Source: Deltaproteobacteria bacterium
GTDB taxonomy: Bacteria > Myxococcota_A > JAADFL01
Assembly: GCA_013152945.1 (NCBI GenBank)
Contig: JAADFL010000035.1
Location: forward strand, 1 to 31,575
DNA: 31,575 bases
Reading direction: 5' to 3'
Shown one piece after another: positions 1 through 7,265 of this stretch. The position numbers and the translations under genes were made by a program. The notes beneath the pieces were generated by a model, which saw only the letters and a list, made by a program, of their open reading frames with translations, had not been told where the DNA came from and ran no database searches. Numbering within the stretch: the first letter of the stretch is position 1; every line of letters starts with the position of its first letter.

Positions 1-377
1 GGAGTTCGGGCGATGGAGCGGGAATATTCAACTCGATCATCTGGCAGGCCGGGGACAATGGATACGGGTACAGGGAGAGCGTTCTTCAACCTCCAGAGGG
101 TGTGCACGTTGAATACTCCATAATTGCAGGCGGAGCCTCTGGGAACGGAAACATCGACTCGGACCCCATGTTCGTACGGCCCGATGAATTAAATTTCCAC
201 CTGCAAGCCGAGTCGCCGGCAATAGACGCGGCAAGCGGCCTCTATGCACCGGCTGTGGACATAGAAGGTCAACCGCGCTTCGATGTACCGGATCGGCCCA
301 ATGCCTTTGATTGCAGCGATATAAAAGAGGACTGCGTCAACGCCGCCGACATAGGTGCGTACGAATTCCGGCCGTGA
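1..377 (+). CDS. Choice-of-anchor Q / parallel beta-helix protein, C-terminal part
   Basis: An open frame enters from the left window edge (first full codon at position 3) and ends with TGA at 375-377, so only about the last 124 residues are visible. The text reads NSIIWQAGDNG, then SIIAGG and DSDPMFV, then FHLQAESPAIDAA, DIEGQPR and finally DIGAYEF. That run is the characteristic C-terminal end of choice-of-anchor Q domain, right-handed beta-helix secreted proteins. In that family the 'DPxF...SPAIDAG...DIGAYE' block closes the helix and often precedes a surface anchor. Here the protein stops two residues after YEF, so no further anchor domain follows. A role as a secreted or surface protein is family inference; ligand and function cannot be told from this fragment. 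Confidence 0.8.
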   Translation, partial: SSGDGAGIFNSIIWQAGDNGYGYRESVLQPPEGVHVEYSIIAGGASGNGNIDSDPMFVRPDELNFHLQAESPAIDAASGLYAPAVDIEGQPRFDVPDRPNAFDCSDIKEDCVNAADIGAYEFRP

Positions 378-576
378 TCCAAGACGGCCTAACAAACGCT
401 ATGCCGCTCAACCGCGTTTTGCTTCAACGCGAATGCAATGACTCGATTCTTGTTGATTCTTGGTGCGGAATGGCAGTCATTCCGTCACGACCATTTACCC
501 CCGTTCTGCCGCGTATCCGCCACATCTCCACTTCCTGTTGATCTTTTACACTCAAGGTAGTTAAGCTATTGACTCT
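378..576. other. Intergenic region with a short inverted repeat
   Basis: This is 199 bases between the beta-helix protein and the RDD-SpoIIM gene. It carries a perfect 6-bp inverted repeat (GGAATG...CATTCC, 468-484). No T-run follows, so it is not a convincing terminator. A weak TTGATC at 537-542 could be a -35 box for the next gene, but no good -10 lies at the right distance. Nothing coding was recognised. Confidence 0.4.
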
Positions 577-2112
577 ATGAAAAAGGCACTGCAAATAGAG
601 ACCAATGAAAGTATCAGAATCGAGTTCGACCTTGCCGGAATCGGTTCCAGGGCGGTAGCAGCCCTGCTGGATCACCTGATCATTCTGGTAATCCTTGCAG
701 CCATTCTCCTGTTGTTTCTGGGAATCAAGCGAATCCTTCCTCTTGAAGAGCCGGGAAGAGATTTTCAACAGGTTATATCCAATGTCGCCACAGCATTGTT
801 GGTAATATCCTGGTTTTTGATCATAGTAGGGTACTTCCTGTTTTTCGAAACCAGGTACAAAGGCAAGACGCCTGGTAAAAGAATAGCCGGCATCAGGGTG
901 ATAAAAGACGACGGCTCGTCACCGGGAGCCAAGGAGGCCGCAATCAGGACATTTTTCAGACCCGTGGATTTCCTGCCCATGGGCTACTTCCTTGCAATGA
1001 TGTCAGCCATTATTTCAAATCGGGGCAAACGCCTTGGCGACCTTGCCGCCGGTACTGTCGTGATTAGGTCTCCATCACCTGCCGGAATCGGGTTGACCTC
1101 GATTGATCCAGCACAAACAAGGCTCATCGGTTTACTGGATAAGGCTGACCAAGTTGGAACGAGCATGCTCAATGCAAACGAAATGGATGAAATCGTACTC
1201 CTTCACAGGGAAATATGCGCTATGCTCTCCAGGGCAAAGGAGAATAGGGCCGGGATAAAAAACAATGATCAACTCGTCCTTGACTTGAACAGGCTTGCCG
1301 CCAGGTCACATTCCATTATCGACCCTTCGAAAGCCGACAGGCAAGGAGCGGCTCTTGAGTTCCTGCGAACCGGTTTTCCAAGATTGGTGAGAAAAACCGG
1401 TGTGTTCCATATCGTTTCCGCAGCCTTTTTGTTCATTCCTTTTTTGACAACTTTGTTTGTCGTTTCACAAAGGCCGCAGTACTCGTTGATCCTTGCGCCC
1501 GAATTGTCCGGCGTTTTCGATTCCCTCGACCGTATGTACGGTGATTTCAACAACCAGGGACGGCCGCCGGGCCTGGAAACCGCAATGGCCAGCTTCTATG
1601 TTACCAACAACACCAGGGTTGCCTTGATGTGTTTTTGCTTTGGTATATTTTTCGGCCTGGGCACATTATTGGTACTCTTTTTCAACGGTCTGTACCTGGG
1701 CGCCATCACCGGACTGGTGCACACGCGGGGTCTCCAGTTCAACCTGCTCTCATTCGTTGCAGCACATGGACCACTGGAAATCACAGGAATAGTGCTTGCC
1801 GGCGGTGCCGGATTGATGATTGGATATGCACTGCTGGAACCAACCAACCTGCCGAGAAGCGAACACCTTGCATCAAGAGGCCGGGATGCCGTAATGCTTG
1901 TAGCCGGTGCTGCTTTTTTCATAGCGCTCGCGGCACCGATCGAGGCATTTGTCTCCTCTTCTTCCATGCCCGGTGGATTCAAGATCGGTCTCGGAACAAT
2001 AAACCTGGCGCTCGTGATTCTCCACCTGGTTCTCTCGGGACGACATTCGTGGACAGATGCAAAAAACGGTCTGAACATAAATAGTAGACAGGCGAAAGGA
2101 CAAAACACATGA
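577..2112 (+). CDS. RDD domain - SpoIIM (DUF95) fusion membrane protein
   Basis: A 511-residue polytopic membrane protein built from two domains that are usually separate genes. Residues about 1-170 are an RDD domain: the sequence begins with an amphipathic stretch, then GSRAVAALLDHLIILV, two hydrophobic segments, KGKTPGKRIAGIRV and GKRLGDLAAGTVVI. Residues about 260-500 match the stage II sporulation protein M family: FYVTNNTRVAL, a Gly-rich hydrophobic block with LFFNGLYLGA, then AAHGPLEITGIVLAGGAGL and an IEAFVS segment. A soluble, helical linker of roughly 90 residues joins them. In many bacteria RDD and SpoIIM-type genes sit side by side next to MoxR/DUF58 genes; here they are fused and no MoxR is nearby. 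Nothing in the window indicates sporulation. The stop overlaps the next start (ATGA), implying translational coupling. Function is unknown beyond a membrane role. No strong Shine-Dalgarno precedes ATG 577. Confidence 0.85.
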   Translation: MKKALQIETNESIRIEFDLAGIGSRAVAALLDHLIILVILAAILLLFLGIKRILPLEEPGRDFQQVISNVATALLVISWFLIIVGYFLFFETRYKGKTPGKRIAGIRVIKDDGSSPGAKEAAIRTFFRPVDFLPMGYFLAMMSAIISNRGKRLGDLAAGTVVIRSPSPAGIGLTSIDPAQTRLIGLLDKADQVGTSMLNANEMDEIVLLHREICAMLSRAKENRAGIKNNDQLVLDLNRLAARSHSIIDPSKADRQGAALEFLRTGFPRLVRKTGVFHIVSAAFLFIPFLTTLFVVSQRPQYSLILAPELSGVFDSLDRMYGDFNNQGRPPGLETAMASFYVTNNTRVALMCFCFGIFFGLGTLLVLFFNGLYLGAITGLVHTRGLQFNLLSFVAAHGPLEITGIVLAGGAGLMIGYALLEPTNLPRSEHLASRGRDAVMLVAGAAFFIALAAPIEAFVSSSSMPGGFKIGLGTINLALVILHLVLSGRHSWTDAKNGLNINSRQAKGQNT

Positions 2113-3500
2113 ACCCCGGACAAGACAGGAAAACACGAGCAGGAATGAAAGCGCCCGGAAAAAGGATTTTTCATGAACATTCATCATTGTTCCCATGGTG
2201 GTTCCCGTTTCTTATCCCCTTATTCATGTTAGAATCATGTGCGTACGATAGTGTAATCAGGGAGCCGCCAAGAGCTCACAAGATCTACCACCATGGTGAC
2301 GTACCCCTTTCCGAAAAAAAGGAAGTGGCAAAAGAACGCAGGTTGGAAGCTCATACTCCTTTGCAGGCTGAGGAAGCGGGGTTTTTCGAGTTGAAAAGCC
2401 AAGAAACAGAAAACCAGGTTCTACCTGCTGCCGGCAAGGTATTCTATGTTCGGAGGGGGGCGGGACCCGGGCCCGGGCACCATGCGCTCTTCTTTCTCTC
2501 CGGTCTAAATGCATTCGAGCCCTTGGGAAGACGCCTGGAGCCTGTATGTGACGTGGTATATCTCAAGACTCCCCTGCCAGACGTCATGGGCCTCAAGGCA
2601 GGCATTGCCTCAATTGAGCTTGTAAGAAAAAACCTTAACATGGAAAAGATATTCCTGGTGGCTGTGCAGGAAAGATCAGCCTGCGCCTTTGAATACGCAG
2701 CAAGGTATCCCGGGCATACAGCGGGAATAATAATCATATCCGGCCTGCTGGACGTGCAATCCAATATTGATGAAAGCCTTGCCGCAATGCCTTTGAACAA
2801 GGCCGGTCCGGGACTGTCGATCAATCACTTGAAATCCTTTAGTATCATAGATTACTTCAAGGCTCTATCGGCTGAATGTGATACCGGCAATTATGTTTCA
2901 GCAAACAGATGCGTAGAACTCGAACTAAAGGCGGAAAAATCGATAAAGGCGTTTTTTTATCCCGGCTCGGAAGAATTTTCGCAACCATCGAAACAAGCAC
3001 TTTCGGTTCCACCTATCGAGAGGGCCAAAGGCATAGCTGAATTTCTTAAGTTCAAGGCCGTCGACCTGGCAGATAAAATAAAAAAAATCCCCGTACTTGT
3101 TGTTTTTGGAGAAAACGACCTGCTCGCGCAAAGAGAACAGGCAAACGATCTCATATCGACTCTTGCCAATGCGCGGATAAAGATAATCAGGAAAGCCGGC
3201 CAAAGGCCGGACCTTGAAAAACCGGGCAAGGTGCTGGAAGCAATAACCCGAATACTCGGGCTGTCCGATACCCTGCCCCCTCCTTCGCCTTCTCCTTTGG
3301 ATCTTGCATGGGAGCCGCCGGCCGGCCTTGATAAAAAGAAGGCCGATAAAACTTTGAAATCGACGTGCTTGGAAAAATATAAAAAAAAGGTATCTGCTTT
3401 CTGCCATCTAATCGACAATGACAGCGCCATGCACGTGCTCAATATCACCCCTTTCGAAAAGAAGTCACTTTCACTCGATCTTTGTAAAAAAACACACTAA
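2109..3500 (+). CDS. Putative lipoprotein with a degenerate alpha/beta-hydrolase fold
   Basis: 463 residues. The ATG overlaps the upstream stop and has a good Shine-Dalgarno (AAAGGA, 8 nt spacing). A hydrophobic segment (about 28-43) ends in LESC, an imperfect lipobox with Cys44, so an outer-membrane or periplasmic lipoprotein is likely. From about residue 110 the order of elements follows an alpha/beta hydrolase: LFFLSGLN, a strand, then FEYAARYPGHTAGIIIISG, then VLVVFGENDLLA, then KAGQRPDLEKP. Aligned by eye with the classic GHSMGG...EYAARYP pattern, the nucleophile Ser position is Gln187. The usual catalytic His in 'AGHxPHLE' is Gln. The acid in GEND is kept. The enzyme is therefore probably inactive, and a binding or scaffold role with the RDD-SpoIIM partner is an inference. 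The C-terminal 90 residues are Lys-rich and not recognised. The gene converges on the next one with a 4-bp overlap. Confidence 0.7.
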   Translation: MNPGQDRKTRAGMKAPGKRIFHEHSSLFPWWFPFLIPLFMLESCAYDSVIREPPRAHKIYHHGDVPLSEKKEVAKERRLEAHTPLQAEEAGFFELKSQETENQVLPAAGKVFYVRRGAGPGPGHHALFFLSGLNAFEPLGRRLEPVCDVVYLKTPLPDVMGLKAGIASIELVRKNLNMEKIFLVAVQERSACAFEYAARYPGHTAGIIIISGLLDVQSNIDESLAAMPLNKAGPGLSINHLKSFSIIDYFKALSAECDTGNYVSANRCVELELKAEKSIKAFFYPGSEEFSQPSKQALSVPPIERAKGIAEFLKFKAVDLADKIKKIPVLVVFGENDLLAQREQANDLISTLANARIKIIRKAGQRPDLEKPGKVLEAITRILGLSDTLPPPSPSPLDLAWEPPAGLDKKKADKTLKSTCLEKYKKKVSAFCHLIDNDSAMHVLNITPFEKKSLSLDLCKKTH

Positions 3501-4810
3501 CCAGGCTTCCTTGCTGTTATCAAGAGATCGGTCACGGACAATTGCCCGTCCGAAAGTTCCTTGAACGGTTCATCAAATTTTTTCCTGATATCCGGAGTTA
3601 TTTCAGCCCTATCAAGGACAAACTGCCGGACATCTTCGAATCCGGCCCGAATGAGAACCTCGAGATAGTCATGTGCCAATCTCCTGCTCTGAAAGTAACC
3701 TGCATCTGATTGAACCTTCTTCCACTCGGCTTCAGGGGTCAAAAGATGGGTAAGGGGCCCATGATTTGCAGTTGCCCTGTGATCCGACAAATCCAGAAGG
3801 TGCCACATGACTCCTCCGGGTTTCAATACCCTGAACAACTCTGATGACAATGACTCGATATCCTGAACATGCTCCAGGGCTCCTGCAGAAAATATTGCAT
3901 CAAAACCCTGCTCTGGAAAAGGCAAGAGCCCATCCTCCACAGGAGCCAGGTATTTCAAGGCGGGTCCGAGCCTGACCCTCTCATTTTCGAATCCGATAGA
4001 CCTGGACCAGTCAAAAGGGCCGCCCCTGTCCATGACTTTGAAAAGCCTCTTGTAGTACGCCACATTTTCGAATATCAGGATCGGGGCCACATCCACCATT
4101 GTGACATTTGCCCCGCGAGCAGCCAGCAATGCCCCGACACCGGCGAACTCTCCCGGGCCGATCTCCAGTATTTCAGCCCTGTTGTACAGCTTGTGCTCAA
4201 ACCCCGGCGACAACGCGGAAAGGTCTGATACCAGCCAATGATACCGTTTCCGGGCGTAGAAAACGCTTCCCGGGTCCTCCAGGGCCTCCGGGTACAGTTC
4301 CAGCAAAACCTGGTCCCTTTCACTTGAAGGCAACCTGGCCTCGATCGGCATGTCGCTGCCATGTTTCCTGCATGCATATCTCTTTCTGGCCGGTATTGAG
4401 GCCCCAATCCAGTGGCAAAGATCCTCCCACAACAATATCTTGTCCTTTTCGCGCGCTTCGAATATCAGGTCCCGGAAAACCCGGAGGCGTGCTCCTGGAT
4501 TCAACTCCCGGGCCAACCTGCTGATAACATACATGCGGGAAGACTCACTCCAGGTAGAAAGCTCTTCCAGAACAGGCCTTCCCATGTACGCAAGCCTGCC
4601 CTTGATCCAGCCCGAGAGATCCCTCAACAATGCCATTTGCTGCTCGAATGTACTGTTGAACATCACGTTTGTGACGGCCCTGGTCACTCGTTCACGATCC
4701 AAGCTGTCCAACAGACGTTCTACGATGTGCAGCCGTTCCTCATCCGGCCTCTCCAATGCCCTGGCCAAAACAAAGGCCAGGCTGAAGCTTTCTCTGTCAT
4801 GCCTTCTCAT
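3497..4810 (-). CDS. SAM-dependent class I methyltransferase with unknown N-terminal domain
   Basis: 437 residues from ATG 4810; an in-frame GTG three codons upstream (4819) is an alternative start. The C-terminal half is a Rossmann-type methyltransferase of the Methyltransf_11 kind. Motif I is ILEIGPGEFAGVGALLAARGANVTMVD, which binds S-adenosylmethionine. The FDAIFSAGALEHV block is motif IV, and LFRVLKPGGVMWHLLDL is the post-motif strand-loop. The N-terminal 190 residues are helical, rich in Arg and Leu, and not recognised. The substrate cannot be inferred; the overall layout resembles small-molecule or sugar methyltransferases more than rRNA enzymes. The gene is alone on the minus strand, converging with the lipoprotein gene and diverging from the triple-repeat gene at 5043. 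A possible -10 (TATAAC on the minus strand) lies about 70 nt upstream, without a good -35. Confidence 0.75.
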   Translation of the reverse strand: MRRHDRESFSLAFVLARALERPDEERLHIVERLLDSLDRERVTRAVTNVMFNSTFEQQMALLRDLSGWIKGRLAYMGRPVLEELSTWSESSRMYVISRLARELNPGARLRVFRDLIFEAREKDKILLWEDLCHWIGASIPARKRYACRKHGSDMPIEARLPSSERDQVLLELYPEALEDPGSVFYARKRYHWLVSDLSALSPGFEHKLYNRAEILEIGPGEFAGVGALLAARGANVTMVDVAPILIFENVAYYKRLFKVMDRGGPFDWSRSIGFENERVRLGPALKYLAPVEDGLLPFPEQGFDAIFSAGALEHVQDIESLSSELFRVLKPGGVMWHLLDLSDHRATANHGPLTHLLTPEAEWKKVQSDAGYFQSRRLAHDYLEVLIRAGFEDVRQFVLDRAEITPDIRKKFDEPFKELSDGQLSVTDLLITARKPG

Positions 4811-4902
4811 TGCAATCACTTGGTATCACGTGAAAACGTCCCATGCAACCGATCCGGAAAAGTTCTACTGCTCGACCACTGTTAAAAAAGTTATACAACC
4901 CT

Positions 4903-4914
4903 GACATATATGTC
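4903..4914. promoter_or_regulatory. 12-bp perfect palindrome in divergent intergenic region
   Basis: GACATATATGTC is a perfect 12-bp palindrome midway between the divergent methyltransferase gene and the putative DNA-binding gene at 5043. Its position would suit an operator read by a dimeric regulator. There is no second copy close by to strengthen the case, so this is a positional inference only. Confidence 0.3.
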
Positions 4915-5006
4915 GTGGTTTTTCAGGGAATCAATCCCTCCCTGCCTGCTACCGGAAAGGTCATTTTTCTACTAGTCTTTTAATTACCGGCACTTGGAAT
5001 TCATAT

Positions 5007-5033
5007 TGTGTGTGGGCATCAAGATTGCATAAT
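5007..5033 (+). promoter_or_regulatory. Possible sigma70-type promoter, near-leaderless
   Basis: TTGTGT (5007-5012) and CATAAT (5028-5033) are separated by 16 nt. Transcription would start near 5040, only a few bases before ATG 5043. That fits the lack of any Shine-Dalgarno there and argues against the upstream in-frame GTG at 5010. Four of six -35 bases and five of six -10 bases match consensus. Confidence 0.35.
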
Positions 5034-5042
5034 TTCAACAGC

Positions 5043-6023
5043 ATGAGTGTTCCAGCATTAAAAAAGGCTACAATCAGGGTTTCATCGGCAAAGGCATCCG
5101 AGTTGATCGACCACATGGCTACAAAGCTCGGATTGTCCAAACCAGCTTGGTTGTACAAGGTTCTGGCAGTCGAACTGGGGGTTCATCCAGGCACTGTTCT
5201 TCGATACCACAGGCGTGAACTGCGCACCCTGGATGTACGCAGGTTGAAAGCATTGGAAGCCTTTACTTCCAAGGTCGATCGCGGGGAAGTGGTTGCGCCC
5301 AAGTCGTACAAAGGCTCCAGGCACAGATTCATGCCCAGGGGAGCACGGGTTCCCACGTCATTGCTCAAACCATTGCTTGAAAGGCTGCTCAAAAAACTGG
5401 GCATCAAGGAAAAGCAGATAATCTATCGATCCATCTCTTCGAGGACCGGCTTGCATGAAAACACCTTACTCCAATATTTCAACGAGGAACTGGATTCAGC
5501 ACCTGCTTCCGTCGAATCAGCCCTAAGGGCCTTGCTCACCGAGTGCGACAGGAATGGATGTCCGACTCTTACAAGGGCACAGGACGGCAGGCAGGTTGTT
5601 CCCCGCCTTTTCTTTTGCCATCAGGTGGACAGAGTTATGGAGTCCTGCGGATTCGAGAACAAGATAGACCTTTTCAAGGAAGCATCTGAAAAAATAGGCG
5701 TTTCGGCAAGCAAGCTGTCCAAGGCCTACTATGACAACAGGACCAAGTTTGTACCCAGAGAATACGTTGACGAACTCGAAGAAGTCGAGTCACTGGCCGA
5801 GTATGATCCGGCCAGATCGTACCACCTGGGCCAAAGGCTGCGTCACCCCAGCTTCGGCACAGGCATCGTGGTGGAAAAGCTCAAGAAGAACATCATCAAG
5901 GTAAGGCTGGATCAAGGCGGTGAACTCATGCTGCGCGAAAATTATTACCATGACCCGTACAGGTGCAGGAGAGACTATAGCAGCAATGAATCAAGGACTT
6001 CGGACACTACTTCCGCCATGTAA
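5043..6023 (+). CDS. Unrecognised protein: three helix-turn-helix-like repeats plus Tudor-like C-terminal domain
   Basis: 326 residues from ATG 5043; an in-frame GTG at 5010 would add 11 residues but sits in the likely promoter. I do not recognise the family. Three copies of a 36-residue unit align without gaps at about residues 21-56, 111-146 and 194-229. Each has a hydrophobic helix ending in Gly (LGLSK / LGIKE / CGFEN), an aromatic (Tyr/Tyr/Phe) at unit position 18, Gly at position 26, and then a recognition-helix-like segment (GVHPGTVLRYH / GLHENTLLQYF / GVSASKLSKAYY). After each unit comes an acidic or Leu-rich helix and, between units, a basic linker. The pattern LAxxLGVxxxTVxRY is classic of DNA-binding HTH domains. 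Residues about 263-303 (YHLGQRLRHPSFGTGIVVEK...IKVRLDQGGELML) look like the small beta-barrel found at the C-terminus of UvrD/PcrA and in CarD-like proteins. A DNA-binding or RNA-polymerase-linked role is inference. Confidence 0.7.
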   Translation: MSVPALKKATIRVSSAKASELIDHMATKLGLSKPAWLYKVLAVELGVHPGTVLRYHRRELRTLDVRRLKALEAFTSKVDRGEVVAPKSYKGSRHRFMPRGARVPTSLLKPLLERLLKKLGIKEKQIIYRSISSRTGLHENTLLQYFNEELDSAPASVESALRALLTECDRNGCPTLTRAQDGRQVVPRLFFCHQVDRVMESCGFENKIDLFKEASEKIGVSASKLSKAYYDNRTKFVPREYVDELEEVESLAEYDPARSYHLGQRLRHPSFGTGIVVEKLKKNIIKVRLDQGGELMLRENYYHDPYRCRRDYSSNESRTSDTTSAM

Positions 6024-6902
6024 ATCATTCCTGGAGCCGTCACCTGCTTTCCAATCTATTCTTCCAAACCTGTCAGCCTTGTGAAAATTCCCTTTCCCAA
6101 GTATGGGCGACCAACTCAATGCCTTGCCTTGGTCCATGACATAGAAATTCATACGCCATGATTGACCGGGCCTGGGCCGGGATTGGATCGCCTTGAAGAA
6201 ACACGACCAGGGGATGAATATTTCAACATCGTAACCAACGTCCCGGTCCTTGCTCGAATCCAGAGTGCCGTGCAATGCAACCGCACTCTTCAATTTGCAA
6301 TTCCAGTCCTGGTGGCCGAAGGGACCATCCGGGTCGACCCTGGGCTTATTATAATCGTCAAAGAAAGAATCGAATACAAGGTTCTGGGGATTGACCTGTA
6401 TCTCGTAGTAATCCTTGTTGTCACCGTCACCGTCCGGATCGGTCATGATTTCAACAGCATCCCTGGTCCAAAGATGCTGATCCCTCTTGTTCGGTTCGAA
6501 TCCTCCCACGATATCCATGTCCCGCACCTTGAAGGCCAAGAGCAAAGCATCCCTTGTTCCAACCATGCAAACCGACGCCGAATGTTCATCCCCTTTGACA
6601 GGTCTTCCATTCCCGGGATTCACGAAAGAGCCTGTACATGCGCTTTGTTTCCAAATCAGGTCCTGGAACTTGCCGTCGATTTTCAGGTCCCGCGTATCAT
6701 GGAAATCAAGGGGAACAGCAAGCCCTGGAATTCGATCTGCTTTGTTATTTTGATTATTTTTCCCGGATGTCGCCTTTGCCTCCGGGACAACCATGTCTCC
6801 CTGGTCAAGGACCGTGCCGGTCCTGGAGCATGAAACCGGCAACAGCACTATTGCAAGAGTTTCCAAGAAAAATACGTGCCGTAATGTCCCTCTTTTCTCC
6901 AC
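5991..6902 (-). CDS. CBM9-like (carbohydrate-binding family 9 / DOMON fold) lipoprotein
   Basis: 303 residues from GTG 6902. The open frame runs further upstream, but only through the antisense-free body of tRNA-Leu, so the start must lie after it. The N-terminus, with a hydrophobic stretch ending LLPVSC (Cys25), looks like a lipoprotein signal, although a Glu sits inside the hydrophobic part. Residues about 75-295 match the CBM9-like family used in extracellular proteins: LKIDGKFQDLIWKQS, ALLLAFKVRDMDI, LWTRDAVEIMTDPDGDGDNKDYYEIQVNP, VGYDVEIFIPW and SWRMNFYVMD. The known family binds sugars or forms beta-sandwich modules in exported proteins; no catalytic domain accompanies it here. The gene lies 40 nt downstream of tRNA-Leu on the same strand, with no terminator seen between them. 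Its 3' end overlaps the convergent triple-repeat gene by 33 bp. Confidence 0.8.
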   Translation of the reverse strand: MEKRGTLRHVFFLETLAIVLLPVSCSRTGTVLDQGDMVVPEAKATSGKNNQNNKADRIPGLAVPLDFHDTRDLKIDGKFQDLIWKQSACTGSFVNPGNGRPVKGDEHSASVCMVGTRDALLLAFKVRDMDIVGGFEPNKRDQHLWTRDAVEIMTDPDGDGDNKDYYEIQVNPQNLVFDSFFDDYNKPRVDPDGPFGHQDWNCKLKSAVALHGTLDSSKDRDVGYDVEIFIPWSCFFKAIQSRPRPGQSWRMNFYVMDQGKALSWSPILGKGNFHKADRFGRIDWKAGDGSRNDLHGGSSVRSP

Positions 6903-6941
6903 TCCCGTTATCCCCAATATTTTTCTCTTCCCTCCCCCGGG

Positions 6942-7028
6942 TGGTGGGGCTGGAGGGACTCGAACCCTCACGAGCCTTGGCTCAGGGGATTTTAAGTCCC
7001 CTGCGTCTACCGGTTCCGCCACAGCCCC
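6942..7028 (-). tRNA. tRNA-Leu (anticodon UAA)
   Basis: Read on the minus strand, this 87-nt segment folds as a class II tRNA. The 7-bp acceptor stem is GGGGCTG (5', 7022-7028) with CAGCCCC (3', 6946-6952), followed by discriminator A and an encoded CCA. The D-arm contains GCGGAACCGGTAGACGC. The anticodon arm GGGGA-CTTAAAA-TCCCC gives anticodon UAA. A long variable arm (GAGCC...GGCTC) and the T-arm GAGGG-TTCGAGT-CCCTC follow. The long variable arm and the anticodon together fix it as leucine. It is followed at 40 nt by the CBM9-like lipoprotein gene on the same strand. Confidence 0.96.
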
Positions 7029-7041
7029 GTGACAAAAGAGA

Positions 7042-7069
7042 GTTTTAGCGGGAACGAAAATAAAGGCAA
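7042..7069 (-). promoter_or_regulatory. Probable promoter of tRNA-Leu
   Basis: On the minus strand TTGCCT (7064-7069) and TAAAAC (7042-7047) lie 16 nt apart. Each matches the sigma70 consensus at four of six positions. The start would fall about 7-10 nt upstream of the mature tRNA 5' end, and the element is embedded in AT-rich sequence. Confidence 0.45.
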
Positions 7070-7187
7070 GAATTTTTTCTTTTTTTGGTCGATTGTTTTC
7101 CCCGGTGCGCCGACGGGTAACCGGAGTAACCGGCAAGGTGCTTGAATGCATATCTCCTCACCGGGTAAAAACCGTTCGCAGTAACTA

Positions 7188-7216
7188 TTGCAACAAAGCT
7201 TCAAACTACCTATAAG
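7188..7216 (+). promoter_or_regulatory. Sigma70-type promoter of the urocanase operon
   Basis: TTGCAA (7188-7193) and TATAAG (7211-7216) have an ideal 17-nt spacer. Predicted transcription start is near 7223, leaving a leader of about 43 nt before ATG 7266. The element lies in a clear gene-free gap between the divergent tRNA-Leu and the operon. No operator-like inverted repeat of note overlaps it. Confidence 0.55.
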
Positions 7217-7265
7217 ATTCTCCTGGAAACGCCGGTGGCGATGTCACACCAAGGGAGGTGTATCA

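Noticed and set aside
1596-2180. 194-codon open frame on the minus strand inside the RDD-SpoIIM gene
   Set aside because: It has no family signature and is fully antisense to a well-supported membrane protein.
6903-7151. N-terminal extension of the CBM9-like protein frame through the tRNA region
   Set aside because: The translated extension is just tRNA-Leu read in sense (VAEPVDAGDLKSPEPRL pattern), a common false extension. The lipoprotein-like start at GTG 6902 is better.
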